DNA of 64,000 nt, from positions 16,222,524 to 16,286,523 of the forward strand of contig OX637343.1 of NCBI GenBank assembly GCA_951799405.1, in the 5' to 3' direction. This document shows, piece by piece, positions 53,590 through 63,614 of the stretch. The stretch's first letter is position 1. Each line of letters begins with the position of its first letter. The DNA is from Agapetus fuscipes. Its lineage: Eukaryota; Arthropoda; Insecta; Trichoptera; Glossosomatidae. The notes beneath the pieces were generated by a model that saw only the letters and a program-made list of their open reading frames with translations, was not told the DNA's origin and did not search any database. Both the position numbers and the translations under genes were made by a program.

Positions 53590-54245
53590 CGGAGCACAAA
53601 AAATATACCATTTATATTTCCAAATATTCTCTTCGCTGGGTTGAAGAATTGATAAACCATTACCAATGACTGGTCACCAAAGCTCTATCCAGCCTTACAG
53701 TAACTGGGTCTTGTTTGAGAATTGGCGCTTTGGAGCGACGAACAAGCTCGTAAAAACTGGGATTTAAATTTTATTTGACAGTGCTTGTATTCCGTACCGT
53801 GAGCTCGGGTTCTAATCCCACCGAGGTTGTCAGAAATAATTTCCCGTCTCGGTGTCTATTTAAAATCCCAAAATACCGGCAAGGTTTACACAGCCTTCAC
53901 AATAAATGAGTACCAAAAGCCCCCTCGGGAGCTGGGAAACACCCACTTCAACTGAATTGGTTGGTGTAAAGTCAGCCCCCTTACCTGTAAAAATAAAAAG
54001 TTCCACTCGCCACATGCGAATCTGTACTGTATTCTGCCGCCGTTCTACTAGGGGTGGCCGGTACCTCCGCAGATGCGCCTCCACTTTTTTCTGTCCTTAC
54101 AAACCACTTTCATTTCCTCAATATTCATCACCTTTTTCATACATACTCTTCTCTTATTCTTACTCTGCAGGTTCCATTCTTTCGCAATCTCACCTATTTG
54201 GCCTGCATGCGAATCCCTTCGGAGATAACGCGGCAAGAAGTTACA
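53590..54245 (+). repeat. Dimeric SINE1-SINE2 interrupted by an RTE fragment
   Basis: SINE1 body to AAGCTCGTAAAAA, diverged SINE2 head (B-box GGTTCTAATCCC), body to CTCGCCACATGCGAAT, an insertion at about 54022-54205, then GCATGCGAATCCCTTCGGAG and GATAACGCGGC. The duplicated CATGCGAATC suggests a target duplication of about 10 bp. Confidence 0.75.
54022..54205 (-). pseudogene. RTE-like LINE C-terminal fragment
   Basis: The minus strand reads IGEIAKEWNLQSKNKRRVCMKKVMNIEEMKVVCKDRKKWRRICGGTG, the same C-terminus as 21290 and 45185. Confidence 0.72.
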
Positions 54246-54484
54246 CTATAAATGTTGCGTTTTTTTTTTGTTTGTTTATACAATTGTATAACCAAGAAAA
54301 ATGTTCGGCAAAATGTAGCCGTTTTATCATTATTATTATTTTAACCCACAAAACCCTTCCTTACCGAGGCAGCCTTTGGTTTCCCCGAAGGCCTCTTACA
54401 TTGCTGGGCCGATCATTACCGCAGGACGTGAAGAAACGCCGCCAGCTTCGTGCGGTCTTGTTTTTTACCACGTATCTCCCTCAT

Positions 54485-54547
54485 CGCTGCCTTAGTTCTT
54501 GTTTGCCGTATAGACCATCAAGCCAATTTTACAGAAGTAATGTTTTT
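54485..54547 (+). repeat. Family B left end
   Basis: CGCTGCCTTAGTTCTTG and about 60 bp of family B, ended by an inserted MITE; the right half is not found after it. Confidence 0.65.
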
Positions 54548-54786
54548 CGGGGCTATTCTTAGACATTTTAGTCGTCAGCCCACGCTTTGACAAAACTAAT
54601 GGTGCCGGCGCTGGAAGTTTCATCAGCAGGGTCATTCTTATATACCGAATTTTGTAATATTTGAATAAAAACAAATCAGCTGTTCACTTGCGGCCATCTT
54701 GGATTGACAGGTCTTCATACAAATGCATCAATATTTTGTCAAAGCTTGGGTTCAACCGAAAACTAAAATGTCTAAAAATAGCCCCG
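54548..54786. mobile_element. Family C MITE (PIF/Harbinger-like candidate)
   Basis: CGGGGCTATTCTTAGACATT is mirrored at the right end. TTT flanks both sides. Same family as 62246-62488, about 240 bp each, with a conserved CAGCTGTTCACTTGCGGCC core. Confidence 0.72.
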
Positions 54787-55245
54787 TTTGTGTTTTGTTA
54801 TTGTAATTGACAAAATCGTTATTCAATTACCTATCTTACCGAAAGTACTGTAGGTCTGGCTTTATAATAATCCATACAAATCATTATAATTGTACGTTTA
54901 ATACTAAAATAAAGCGTTTTAATTGGATATTCACCAAAGATGCGCAACGAAAATAACGAAAAAAGGAGATACGGCAAAATCATCGGACTTTGACCGGACG
55001 ATCGAGACAATCTTTTAGGGATTGTTTAGCGTAAGCGCCAAAATACATATAACATACAACAATGTGTCGGTATGACGTCATGTCCATGCGCGTCTGTGAT
55101 TGGCTTACAATTGTAGATGACGCAGTCACGGATGCGCCTCCAGCGTTTAGTGGATGTACGGCACTGGAGAACTAAAATAAAATTTTGAACACAGAAAATC
55201 GTATGTAAAAATGTTGAATAGCTCACACATTTTTTTTTTGTAAGA
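54787..55245. other. No gene seen
   Basis: AT-rich; no supported feature. Confidence 0.4.
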
Positions 55246-55549
55246 AATCCTGTGCGGGAGACTCCCTAGATTCTAGAAACTCTAGGGGTCTATGACACTT
55301 TTTGTAGTGCCGCAGAGGTGTACGAGCTTGGTTATCGCTACAAAGCGCCAATACTCAAGCAAGACCCTGTTGCTGTAAGGTTGGATGGACCTTTCAGTGA
55401 CCGGTCTTTGGTAAAGGTTTATGAATTTTTCAACCCAGCGAAGAGCACATTCGAAATATAAATGGTATATTTTTGTGCTCCGCCGGGATCCGAATCCACA
55501 ACTTTCCATTTACGAGTCCGAAGTGTTGCCACTACGGACCGGTCCAAGA
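55246..55549 (-). repeat. SINE1 copy with type-ii tail
   Basis: Minus strand head GTCCGTAGTGGCAACACTTC, B-box GGATTCGGATCCC, and a tail with GAGT.TC/GAGACTC hairpin arms. A 5S rRNA-like sequence lies immediately upstream of its head. Confidence 0.8.
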
Positions 55550-55550
55550 T

Positions 55551-55667
55551 GCCAACGACACGCGGTGTACCTGAGCGGTTACCCATCCAAGTACTGTCCG
55601 CGCCCAATGTTGCTTAACTTTGGTGATCTATGGGAACCGGTGCTTTCAACATGGTAACGTCGTTGAC
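55551..55667 (-). rRNA. 5S rRNA-like sequence (pseudogene or SINE head)
   Basis: A 117-nt minus-strand sequence with 5S landmarks in order: TACCATGTTGAAAGCACCGG, GATCACCAAAGTTAAGCAAC (box A region), GGCGCGGACAGTACTTGGAT, GGGTAACCGC (box C region) and CACCGCGTGTCGTTGGC. The two ends can pair (GTCAACGAC with GTCGTTGGC). It sits singly among repeats and is fused to SINE1, so a working gene is unlikely. Confidence 0.8.
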
Positions 55668-55684
55668 AAAGAATCATCATCATC

Positions 55685-55790
55685 ATCATCTCCAACCACT
55701 TGCTTTCCCTTACACACCCTATTCTCAAGTTCCCTTGTCATCTTCCCATTCTTTTTAAACATGCTTCCCAAGTTGGGGAACACAAACAAA
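55685..55790 (-). pseudogene. RTE-like RT scrap
   Basis: Minus strand NLGSMFKKNGKMTRELENRVCKGKQVVG matches the YLGSKFEKDGRMTGEFERRV segment of the 22618-23439 RT; a (GAT)n run separates it from the 5S-like sequence. A family B right-end scrap (GGTCTATACGGCAAACAAGA) follows at 55793-55816. Confidence 0.7.
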
Positions 55791-56096
55791 ATTGGTCTAT
55801 ACGGCAAACAAGAACTGGAAGAATGCTCTGTCCATCCAACCCCGAGGGTGTTTTCTGCCATTTTCCACGCGTTTTTCTGCGAGCGCGGTCATTGTGTTTT
55901 TTAGCGGTAATGAAGGGATCCCCTTGATGAGAGAGTGAAAATAAAACGAAATTGGCGGGCCTAGTTTTTGTATGTGTTTGTGTAGGTGGGATGTGTGAAA
56001 TGATTTGGCCTACTTTTGCCAATGCTGTCTAAAAAAAAAACGGTTTTTTATTCTTGTGCCGTGAAGTATGTGTTTTTTTGATCTAGCTAACAAGAT

Positions 56097-56345
56097 ATTT
56101 CTGGATTAATAAAAATATTAGGATGATTTATTTGGTGAGCGCTGTTTTTGTGTTTATCACACCTCAATAGCCCTCTGCAATCTTGGTCGCAGCTGTAGAA
56201 AGTGCCAATTCTCAAGCAAGACCCAGTTGTTGGAAGGTTGGATGGACCTTTCAGTGACCGGTCTTCGAAAGTAATGGTTTATGAATTTGTCAACCCAGCG
56301 AAGAGCTCATTTGGAAATATAAATGGTATGTTTTTTGTGCTCCTC
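56097..56345 (-). repeat. SINE1 with type-i tail
   Basis: Minus strand: the body ends with GAGGGCTATTGAGGTGTGATAAACAC and AGCGCTCACCAAATAAATCA; the head is missing. Confidence 0.75.
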
Positions 56346-56377
56346 CATGGGTACAAAGATAGAAAAGACAAGGTTTG

Positions 56378-56950
56378 ATCTAATCTTATCAAATCTAATT
56401 GAAGTTGCAAAGATATGTTACATTGGGGATTCATATTGATACATTCTCACAAGCAGACACGTAGAAGTTTGCTCTTGCACATGCCGTATTTGAACTTAAA
56501 ACATAAAATAACTAAAATTGACCGGTCCGTAGTCCAGTGGTAACACTTCGGACTCGTAAATGGAAGGTTGTGGGTCGAATCCCGGCGGAGCGCAAAAAAT
56601 ATACCATTTATATTTTTAAATTTGCTCTTCGCTGGGTTGAAAAATTCATAAACCTTTACTAAAGACCGGTCATCAAAAGGTCTATCCAGCCTTACAGCAA
56701 CTGGGTCTTGCTTGAGAATTGGTGCTTTCTACAGCAACGGCAAAGCTCTTGAGGTGTGATACACACAAAAACAGCGCTCACCAAATAAATCAGCCTAATT
56801 TTTTTTTTCATTTAATAAAACCAAATCTCAAATGGACATACGCCCTGCAACTGTTGCCGTCCTTCCCTGAAACAGGGGTGAAATTGACAAAGTGAAGCAT
56901 TTTTTACGGAATGGGTGGTCAGCCGCATACCAACCTATAAGTCAAGGAAC
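56378..56950 (-). repeat. Family A copy split by SINE1
   Basis: TCTAATTGAAGTTGCAAAGA to about 56516, then SINE1, then CCAAATCTCAAATGGACAT to AACCTATAAGTCAAGGAAC. Confidence 0.78.
56518..56805 (+). repeat. SINE1 with type-i tail, complete
   Basis: GACCGGTCCGTAGTCCAGTG head, B-box GTGGGTCGAATCCCGG, body, AGCTCTTGAGGTGTGATACACAC and AGCGCTCACCAAATAAATCA. The best single SINE1 reference copy. Confidence 0.85.
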
Positions 56951-56984
56951 ATTGTTATGCATAATAATTATCTGTCATAATCAA

Positions 56985-57070
56985 TAATCTAAGCTGCAAA
57001 GGTATGCTGATATTTAAGGCTCATAATTAATGCATGCCCACAGACAGGCGTATGTAGTTTGCTTATCATC
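56985..57070 (-). repeat. Family A 3' scrap
   Basis: AATAATCTAAGCTGCAAAGG to GGCGTATGTAGTTTGC. Confidence 0.6.
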
Positions 57071-57346
57071 AGTTTGTGTAATACGTAGATTAAACTGGGT
57101 ACTTAAAAAGCATTCGTTAATGAATTAAATATTCATATAATATAAATAGGTACACTGTTTCTGAAGACGGTCAAAATTGATGTTCAATTGTGTTACAAAT
57201 GATTAAAGCAATAACTCCCATTTCATTGATGGTAGAGGCATTTACATTGCACTTATTCTTCTTAAAAGATTAAACTTCTACACTTGAATTTTTTTTATTG
57301 TGTGTGTATTAACGCTGTCAAAATTCATATTGATTTTTATATATTT

Positions 57347-57480
57347 TTTAGAATCAAATTCCAATGAAAACACTGTTTTTTTTCCAATTACTATTTACAA
57401 ACGTTTTCGATTTAAATCATCATCATTGGTGATAAGAAACCGTGTTTTCATTGGAATTTGATTCTAAAAAATATTTAGAA
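57347..57480 (-). mobile_element. Penelope-like foldback remnant with hammerhead-like centre
   Basis: Inverted arms (TTTTTAGAATCAAATTCCAA and its inverse near 57455-57475) surround a centre reading GATGATGATTTAAATCGAAAACG on the minus strand. It is homologous to 36166-36300, but the CTG of the core is lost. Confidence 0.55.
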
Positions 57481-57654
57481 AAGGTTTGTAATTTGTAGTT
57501 CTTTCTACAACATCCTTCTAAGTTTTTTCTTCCCTTAAGTTTCATCAATGATCAACTATATCATAGCATTCGATAAGATTTAAAATGTGGCAGTTTTTAG
57601 TAAGTATATTATAAGGCCTGTACTTCTGTATTTATCTTCAGAGTACTTAAGCCT

Positions 57655-57905
57655 ATCCGCTATGCGTATGATTTGGGCATATGGAAATAATGAATGATGA
57701 TAGACTGACAAAGTACACATACAGATGAAGTTTGAAAGTAAAGAGAGGTAAGGGACGACCGAAAGAACTGCATAGTGATCAGATTGTGAAAGAATGGGAT
57801 ATACAAAGTGAGTATAGATAAGAAAATGCATGAAAAAGGTGATGGATATGAATGAATTGAAAGAGGTATGTAAGGATACTTAGAAATAGAGGCAGCTCTG
57901 CAGAG
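57655..57905 (+). pseudogene. RTE-like LINE C-terminal fragment
   Basis: Plus-strand remnants of KVKRGKGRPKELHSDQIVKEWDIQ and MNELKEVCKD with frameshifts; parallels 45185-45510. Confidence 0.6.
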
Positions 57906-58469
57906 GCTCTGGCTACACTTAGCAGAGCGGCAACAGAGTAACAGTTACAGTTTACGATTGTTGAAATTAGATACAATAGGAGTGAGCTGTTTTTCAGAGA
58001 TAAAACCGAAAAAATTATGTCTTCCATCTTAATCCGTAATGGAAAAATGGCAGAAGCAATATTTCACGGCTAGAGAAAGGATTACACCCGCCCCCCTTAG
58101 GATAATATTATCTTTACATTTAAGCCGAGACTTAATCACGGCACGTCCAGGTTGTAATATCATAAAGCCATTAAAAAGATTGAGCACCACTGGTGCACGC
58201 CTCCTGCCCGGTAATAAAGATTGTGAACCAGCGCTTTACGTGATTCTGAAAAAAAAAACATAAATTTTATCCCATACATTTTTTTTCTTCGAATTAATGT
58301 ACTGCCCTTTTGCTTACATCCAACCCCTATAAAATTATTCAGTTCCTGAATTTTATCTGAACGCGTATATTCTAAGATTTTCCATTTAATATAAGAAATT
58401 GTATCTAACGTCAATTTAAGAAACGTGTTATATCAAGGTCTTGAGTTTATGGACTGCTTTTAGTGACGT
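57906..58469. other. No gene seen
   Basis: Mixed-composition sequence with no supported feature. Confidence 0.4.
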
Positions 58470-58592
58470 CATGATAGGCCGGCCCCCTTACCCGTAAAAA
58501 TAAATAGGTCCCAAATTGCCACATGCGACCCCTTCGGCGATAACGCAGGTAAGAAGTTACACTATTTGTGTAGCTTAGTTGCGCTTGACACA
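58470..58592 (+). repeat. SINE2 3' fragment
   Basis: GGCCGGCCCCCTTACCCGTA ... CCCTTCGGCGATAACGCAGG ... GTTACACTATTTGTGTAGC. Confidence 0.75.
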
Positions 58593-58612
58593 TGTTACAA
58601 ATAAAACATGTT

Positions 58613-59260
58613 TCTTCAAATTGTAGCGCGTCTTACTTTAAATCGTGGACAGTTGAAATTGAACGTAGATTAATCCATCGACAACAAATTGTAGATCTTT
58701 GGTATACCATCAACAAATTGTAGACCTATAGCTTGTTATTCAATGGACTCTACGCTGAAATATATTCACGTATGTCTCCACAACTTGAATTTAGGATGTG
58801 TAGTTTTTTAAATTTTACCTTAAACTTCGAATGTATAAAAATTACTATAAATTATGATAAATATATGTGAAAACTTACTTAACTAGAATAAAGTCGTAGC
58901 AATATTTTCTTCAAATCGTAGACAGTTGTATTTCGACGTAGAATATTTAAGACCTGAACGGATCAAAGAATTATTACTTGTAATTGTTTAAGGTCTACGC
59001 TGACATGCTTTCACAAACGTCTTGGTACATAAAAATACCTATTTTACAATACTTTTAAAGTCAATTTCTATCAGACAACAATTGTCATTCAATCCAACAG
59101 AAATGTGTGAAAACTTTGCTGCCAACAAATCGTAGCACTTCTCGCTTCAAATCGTAGACAGTTGAAATTGGACGTCGTGGAATATTGGAGCCATCAACGG
59201 ATCGTAGACTTATAGCTTGTAATTTGTTCGGGGTCTACGCTGAAATAGGCAATTTCTAGC
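58613..59260. repeat. Three-unit tandem repeat, ~240-270 bp period
   Basis: TTCAAATCGTAGACAGTTG-like blocks at about 58640, 58910 and 59145, each followed by ATCAACGGATCGTAGAC-type and GGTCTACGCTGA-type blocks. Diverged between units. Confidence 0.7.
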
Positions 59261-59529
59261 TGACGGCGTAGGCCCGGCGTAGAGCGAAGGGATATTGATG
59301 CCTTCCTTTTATTTCACTTGTATCACGTCACGACAATTGAAATTGATTTCTGCCCAGGCGAGTTCATTTAACATGCTACCTAATTTTCTGTTTTCTGAAT
59401 TGGATGATGGAATCTGTTCACCATTTTGAGTTTTCATTTCATTTCATGGCTAAGGCCAAGAATAAATTTTAATTTTTATAGATTTTTGCAGATTTTCTAG
59501 TGTTTGTTAAACTGGATGTAATTAATTGC

Positions 59530-59790
59530 TTGTATTCCTTGACTTATAGGTTGGTATGACGCTAATCACCCATACTGTAAAAAATGGTTCACTTTGCCAA
59601 TGTCACCCCTTTTTCAGGGAAGGTCGGCAAGAGTTGCAGGAATTATGTTCATTTGAGATTGGGTTTTTACATTGTAGGTCCACATGCGGCATGTGTGAGC
59701 GCGAAATTATGCTTGTATGCTCGTGGGAATGCATTTTATATGAACCTCAAATGATACATATTATCTCTGCAACTTAGATTTAGATTTAGA
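59530..59790 (+). repeat. Family A copy
   Basis: TATTCCTTGACTTATAGGTTGG to GCAACTTAGATTTAGATTTAG; (TTTAGA)n-type tail. Confidence 0.85.
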
Positions 59791-60269
59791 TTTAACAGTT
59801 TAAAAAAGGATTGGGATAATATAATATAATAACTAGTATCCCGCCCTGCATGCGCACAAGCATTCTGCTTTCAGCATGAGGGTAAGCAAAAAAAAAATAT
59901 ATATATTTATATATATGCCGTCTATTTTTTAGCTTGAATATAAACCAAAATCTATGTTTGAACACAATTAAATATTACATTCAGAATGTACGAATATTCA
60001 TTGCTTTATCTTCTTATATAGAACTCAAAAGAGAAGTTTTTGTCTTGTTTTAAAAACCACAGTATAAGCGGTTTGATGTTAGTCAAAATACAAATCATTT
60101 CCTTTGATGTGTGAATATTTATTTATCAACGTCAAAACCAATCTTATACATAATATGAAAAGGATACTTGGAAGAAAAAATATTGATGATGGTTATAAAA
60201 AATTAGAAAATACCTACCTTAAAATATAATAATAATGTTATGTTTACATTTTAACAATTTGAGAAAATC
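59791..60269. other. No gene seen
   Basis: AT-rich; no supported feature. Confidence 0.4.
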
Positions 60270-60530
60270 AAAATCTAAATCTAAGCTGCAAAGATATGTA
60301 TCATTTGAGATTCATATTAAATGCATTCCCACAAGTAGAGATGCATTATTTCGCGCTTACACATGCCGCATGTGCACCTACAATATAAAAAACCCAATCT
60401 CAAATGAACATAAGCCCTGCAACTCTGGCCGACCTTCCCTGAAGCAGGGGGTGACATTGGCAAAGTGAACTATTTTTTACAGTATGGGTGGTCAGCCGCA
60501 TACCAACCTATCAGTCAAGGAATACAAGCA
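60270..60530 (-). repeat. Family A copy
   Basis: AAATCTAAATCTAAGCTGCA tail to AACCTATCAGTCAAGGAATA. Confidence 0.85.
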
Positions 60531-60605
60531 ATTAATAAATTCAAATATATAAAACAAGTAAACTCTAAACAATTAAACAGTAAAAAAATAAAAAACAACA
60601 AAACA

Positions 60606-60610
60606 TAATT

Positions 60611-60640
<30 letters not shown>
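60606..60640. repeat. Poly(A) run
   Basis: About 24 A in a row, just before a minus-strand SINE1 tail. Confidence 0.9.
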
Positions 60641-60643
<3 letters not shown>

Positions 60644-60649
60644 GTAATA

Positions 60650-60950
60650 ATATAATTTTAGGATGATTTATTTGGTGAGCGCTGTTTTTGTGTGTATCAC
60701 ACCTCAAGAGTCCTCTGCGAGCTTGGTCGTCGCTGTAGAAAGCGCCAATTCTCAAGCAAGACCCAGTTGTTTCAAGGTTGGATGGACTTTTCAGTGACCG
60801 GTCTTTGGTAAAGGTTTATGAATTCTTCAACCCAGCAAAGAGCACATTTAGAAAATTTAATTTTTAATATCTTTGTGCTCCGCCGGGATTTGAATCCACA
60901 ACCTTCGATCAACGAGTCCAAAACGTTGCCACTGGACTACGGACCGGTTC
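60650..60950 (-). repeat. SINE1 with type-i tail, complete
   Basis: Minus strand head GTCCGTAGTCCAGTGGCAAC, B-box GGATTCAAATCCC, body, GAGGACTCTTGAGGTGTGATACACAC and AGCGCTCACC. Confidence 0.85.
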
Positions 60951-61392
60951 AAGAAATGATTGGTACAAACAGTTCCATGCACAGAAAAGCTTTAATGAAT
61001 TTGTCAATTTCTGGATTTGTAGTTTTTGAGATGACTAGGACCTAATTCTTAGTCAACCGGTCCCAAAAAATTATCTGCTTAGCAATTTCAACAAATTTCC
61101 CTTCACGATGTATCCAATGAATACCAAAAATATTCAATAATGGCAAACGCTGGGATGAAAATTCAGGCCCAAAAGGCAATTATTAGGAGTCCGTTGGCTC
61201 CAGAATGCCATTGTCGCAAGCATTATTATATTTATCAGCTTTGTCTAGGAATTTAATTAAAGTGTGTTGCCAGCAGGAGGTGACTGTTTTCAAAATGAAG
61301 ACATAAATAATTTCACTATCATAAGTATGCGTTATATATTATAGTTCAACTTAATTAAATAGGTGTATGTTAAATGGATTTAACAGTTGACA
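60951..61392. other. No gene seen
   Basis: No supported feature. Confidence 0.4.
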
Positions 61393-61965
61393 ACTAAATC
61401 TAAATCTAAATCTAAATCTAAGCTGCAAAGATATGTATCATTTGAGATTCATATTAAATGCATTCCCACAAGCAGACATGCATAATTTCGCGCTTACACA
61501 TGCTGCATGTGGACCTACAATATAAAAACCCCAATCTCAATGAACATAAGCCCTGCAACTCTAGCCGACCTTCCCTGAAGCAGGGGTGACATTGGCAAAG
61601 TGAACCATTTTTTTACAGTATGGGTGGTCAGCCGCATACCAACCTATCAGTCAAGGAGTACAAGCAATTAATACAATCAAATATATAAAACAAATAAATT
61701 CTTAGCAATTAAACAGTAAAAAATTAAAGAACTACAATACATATTTTGTAAATTTAAAAGCCTCAGCTTTAACCGCCAGCATTACAGATCAACCGCCATT
61801 TCTTTCGATCCTTGCATACTTCTTTCATTTCATCCAGAGCCATAACCTTTTTCATACAAGCTCTCCTTTTATTATGACTCTGGATATCCCATTTATTCGC
61901 TATTTCGAAAATTTGGTCCATCCATACCTTTCTCGGTCTTCCTCTTCCACGACATCCATTACATT
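61393..61965 (-). mobile_element. RTE-like LINE 3' end with family A
   Basis: (TAAATC)n tail, family A to 61660, spacer, then the coding end (minus strand CRGRGRPRKVWMDQIFEIANKWDIQSHNKR...) at 61780-61965. Confidence 0.8.
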
Positions 61966-61979
61966 ACATTACATACAGT

Positions 61980-62115
61980 TGACAACGCTGTATGTTTATG
62001 TGTCAAGCCGCCATTCTGCTAGGAGCTGCCAGTACCACCGCAGATGTGTCTCCATTTTCTTATAATCTTGCATAGAGCATACTTCTTTCATCTTCTCGAT
62101 ATTCAATACTCTCTC
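61980..62115 (-). repeat. RTE-like coding scrap
   Basis: Parallels 54022-54205: GCCGCCATTCTGCTAGGAGCTGCCAGTACCACCGCAGATG on the plus strand is the inverse of the LINE's 3' UTR/coding end. Confidence 0.5.
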
Positions 62116-62129
62116 CATGTATCTATAAT

Positions 62130-62640
62130 TATCTTTAATCTTAGTTGCAAAGATATATTAACATTCAAAACTCAAATCAAGTGCATGCCCACGCACAGAC
62201 ACGTGTAAGTGTGCGCTTGCAAATTTCTGAATGTGTAGGTACTTACGAGGCTATTTTTAGAGATTTTAGTCGTCGGTTGAGCCCACGCTTTGACAAACTA
62301 ATGGTGCCTGCGCTGGAAGTTTCATGAGCACGGTCATTCTAACCTACCGATTTTTTTAATATTTGTATGAATACAAATCAGCTGTTCACTTGCGGCCATC
62401 TTTGATTGACAGATCTTCATACAAATGCATCATTAGTTTATCAAAGCGTGGACTCAACCGACGACTAAAATGTCTAAGAATAGCCCCGTTAGAAATTAAA
62501 ATCCAAATCTAAAATGAATTTAAACCCTGCAACTCTTGACGCCCTTCTCTGAAACAGGGGTGAAATTGGCAAAATGAACCATCTTTTTACAATATGGGTG
62601 GTCAGCCACATACCAACATAAGAGTCAAGGAACGTTTTAC
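62130..62640 (-). repeat. Family A copy split by a family C MITE
   Basis: TAGTTGCAAAGATATATTAAC to GTGTAGGTACTTA, then the MITE, then TTAGAAATTAAAATCC to ATAAGAGTCAAGGAAC. Confidence 0.82.
62246..62488. mobile_element. Family C MITE (PIF/Harbinger-like candidate)
   Basis: CGAGGCTATTTTTAGAGATT matched inversely at the right end, TTA at 62243-62245 and 62489-62491. 3-bp TTA/TTT duplications fit PIF/Harbinger. Confidence 0.75.
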
Positions 62641-63152
62641 AATATTTTGATTTTTACATGTTTAAAAACTCACATAAAGAAAAAAGGAGCGAGTTGAATT
62701 TTTCCTTATTCCACACGGGCGTATCGCAAGCTTTTGCTAACACGGCGTGTTGCGTGCCGGCCGGAACAATTGCCGGCATAGACCGCTCATGAATTATTCA
62801 TGGTAAGGGAAAAGCAAACGCTCGGTGGCCAACTTCATATTTACAAATGTTGTGCTGCGTTAAGAAAGCTCGACTTATTAAAATGTGAAGCCTTCGGTGA
62901 GGAAGAGCGGCGGAGGGAAGGGAGGGAAAAGTTTGTATATACCTACGTCTTGGTCGTGTTAAAGATGAGTGATGTGCTAGGGATGTGCTTTAAGCTAAAA
63001 TACCGTTCGATTTTATTTTTGTAATATTTTTGTCGTAGACTCCTTAACATGAAATACTGACAAGTAACTTTGATCGATCGTTTAACAAATACAAAAAAAA
63101 AAAAACAATCAAAATGCGTTTTACAGGAGTTAATTTTGTTTACTCTGAGATC
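62641..63152. other. No gene seen
   Basis: Slightly GC-richer around 62700-62770 and 62880-62930, no supported ORF. Confidence 0.4.
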
Positions 63153-63355
63153 ATTCCTTGACTTGTAGGTTGGAATGATGCTGACCGCCCATACTGTAAA
63201 AAATGGTTTACTTTCTCAATGTCACTCCTGTTTCAGGGAAGGTCGGCAAGAGTTGCAGTGCTTTTGTTCATTTGAGATTGAGTTTTACAGTGTAGGTTCA
63301 CATGCGGGCTTAAGCGTGAACTTATACGTGTCTGCGTGTGGGAATACTCTAATAT
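63153..63355 (+). repeat. Family A copy, ended by a family B insertion
   Basis: TTCCTTGACTTGTAGGTTGG to GTGTGGGAATACTCTAATAT, where the MITE begins. Confidence 0.8.
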
Positions 63356-63610
63356 CGCTGCCTCAGTTCTTGTTTATCGTAAACGCCATTGAGAAAATTT
63401 TACATGAACAATGTTTGCATGTGTACTGGACCAATGTGTCTTATGAAAACAAGAAATTTATTTAAAAAATATTTAAAAGAACTCTCACATTATCGAGTTT
63501 TACGGTTTTTCTTAGCTCAGATTGTGTAGAATTTGATGCATAAGACAACTGCATAAAAAAGTCATATTTGACAAGATTGGCGTATACGATAAACAAGAAC
63601 TGAGGGAGCG
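63356..63610 (+). mobile_element. Family B MITE, intact
   Basis: CGCTGCCTCAGTTCTTG ... CAAGAACTGAGGGAGCG with ATAT at 63352-63355 and 63611-63614. The ATATTTAAAAGAACTC at its middle is the site into which the DEK element was inserted in another copy. Confidence 0.9.
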
Positions 63611-63614
63611 ATAT

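Noticed and set aside
53906..54562. 218-aa plus-strand ORF
   Set aside because: It reads through a SINE2, an antisense RTE fragment and a family B end, so it is a chance open frame.
55551..55667. Functional 5S rRNA gene
   Set aside because: Single, embedded in repeats, diverged, and directly fused to SINE1; functional 5S genes are usually in conserved arrays or have a clean T-run terminator.
2241..61000. tRNA genes at the A/B-box heads
   Set aside because: All lie at the starts of 250-450-bp repeated units, often with mutated arms, so they are SINE heads, not tRNA genes.
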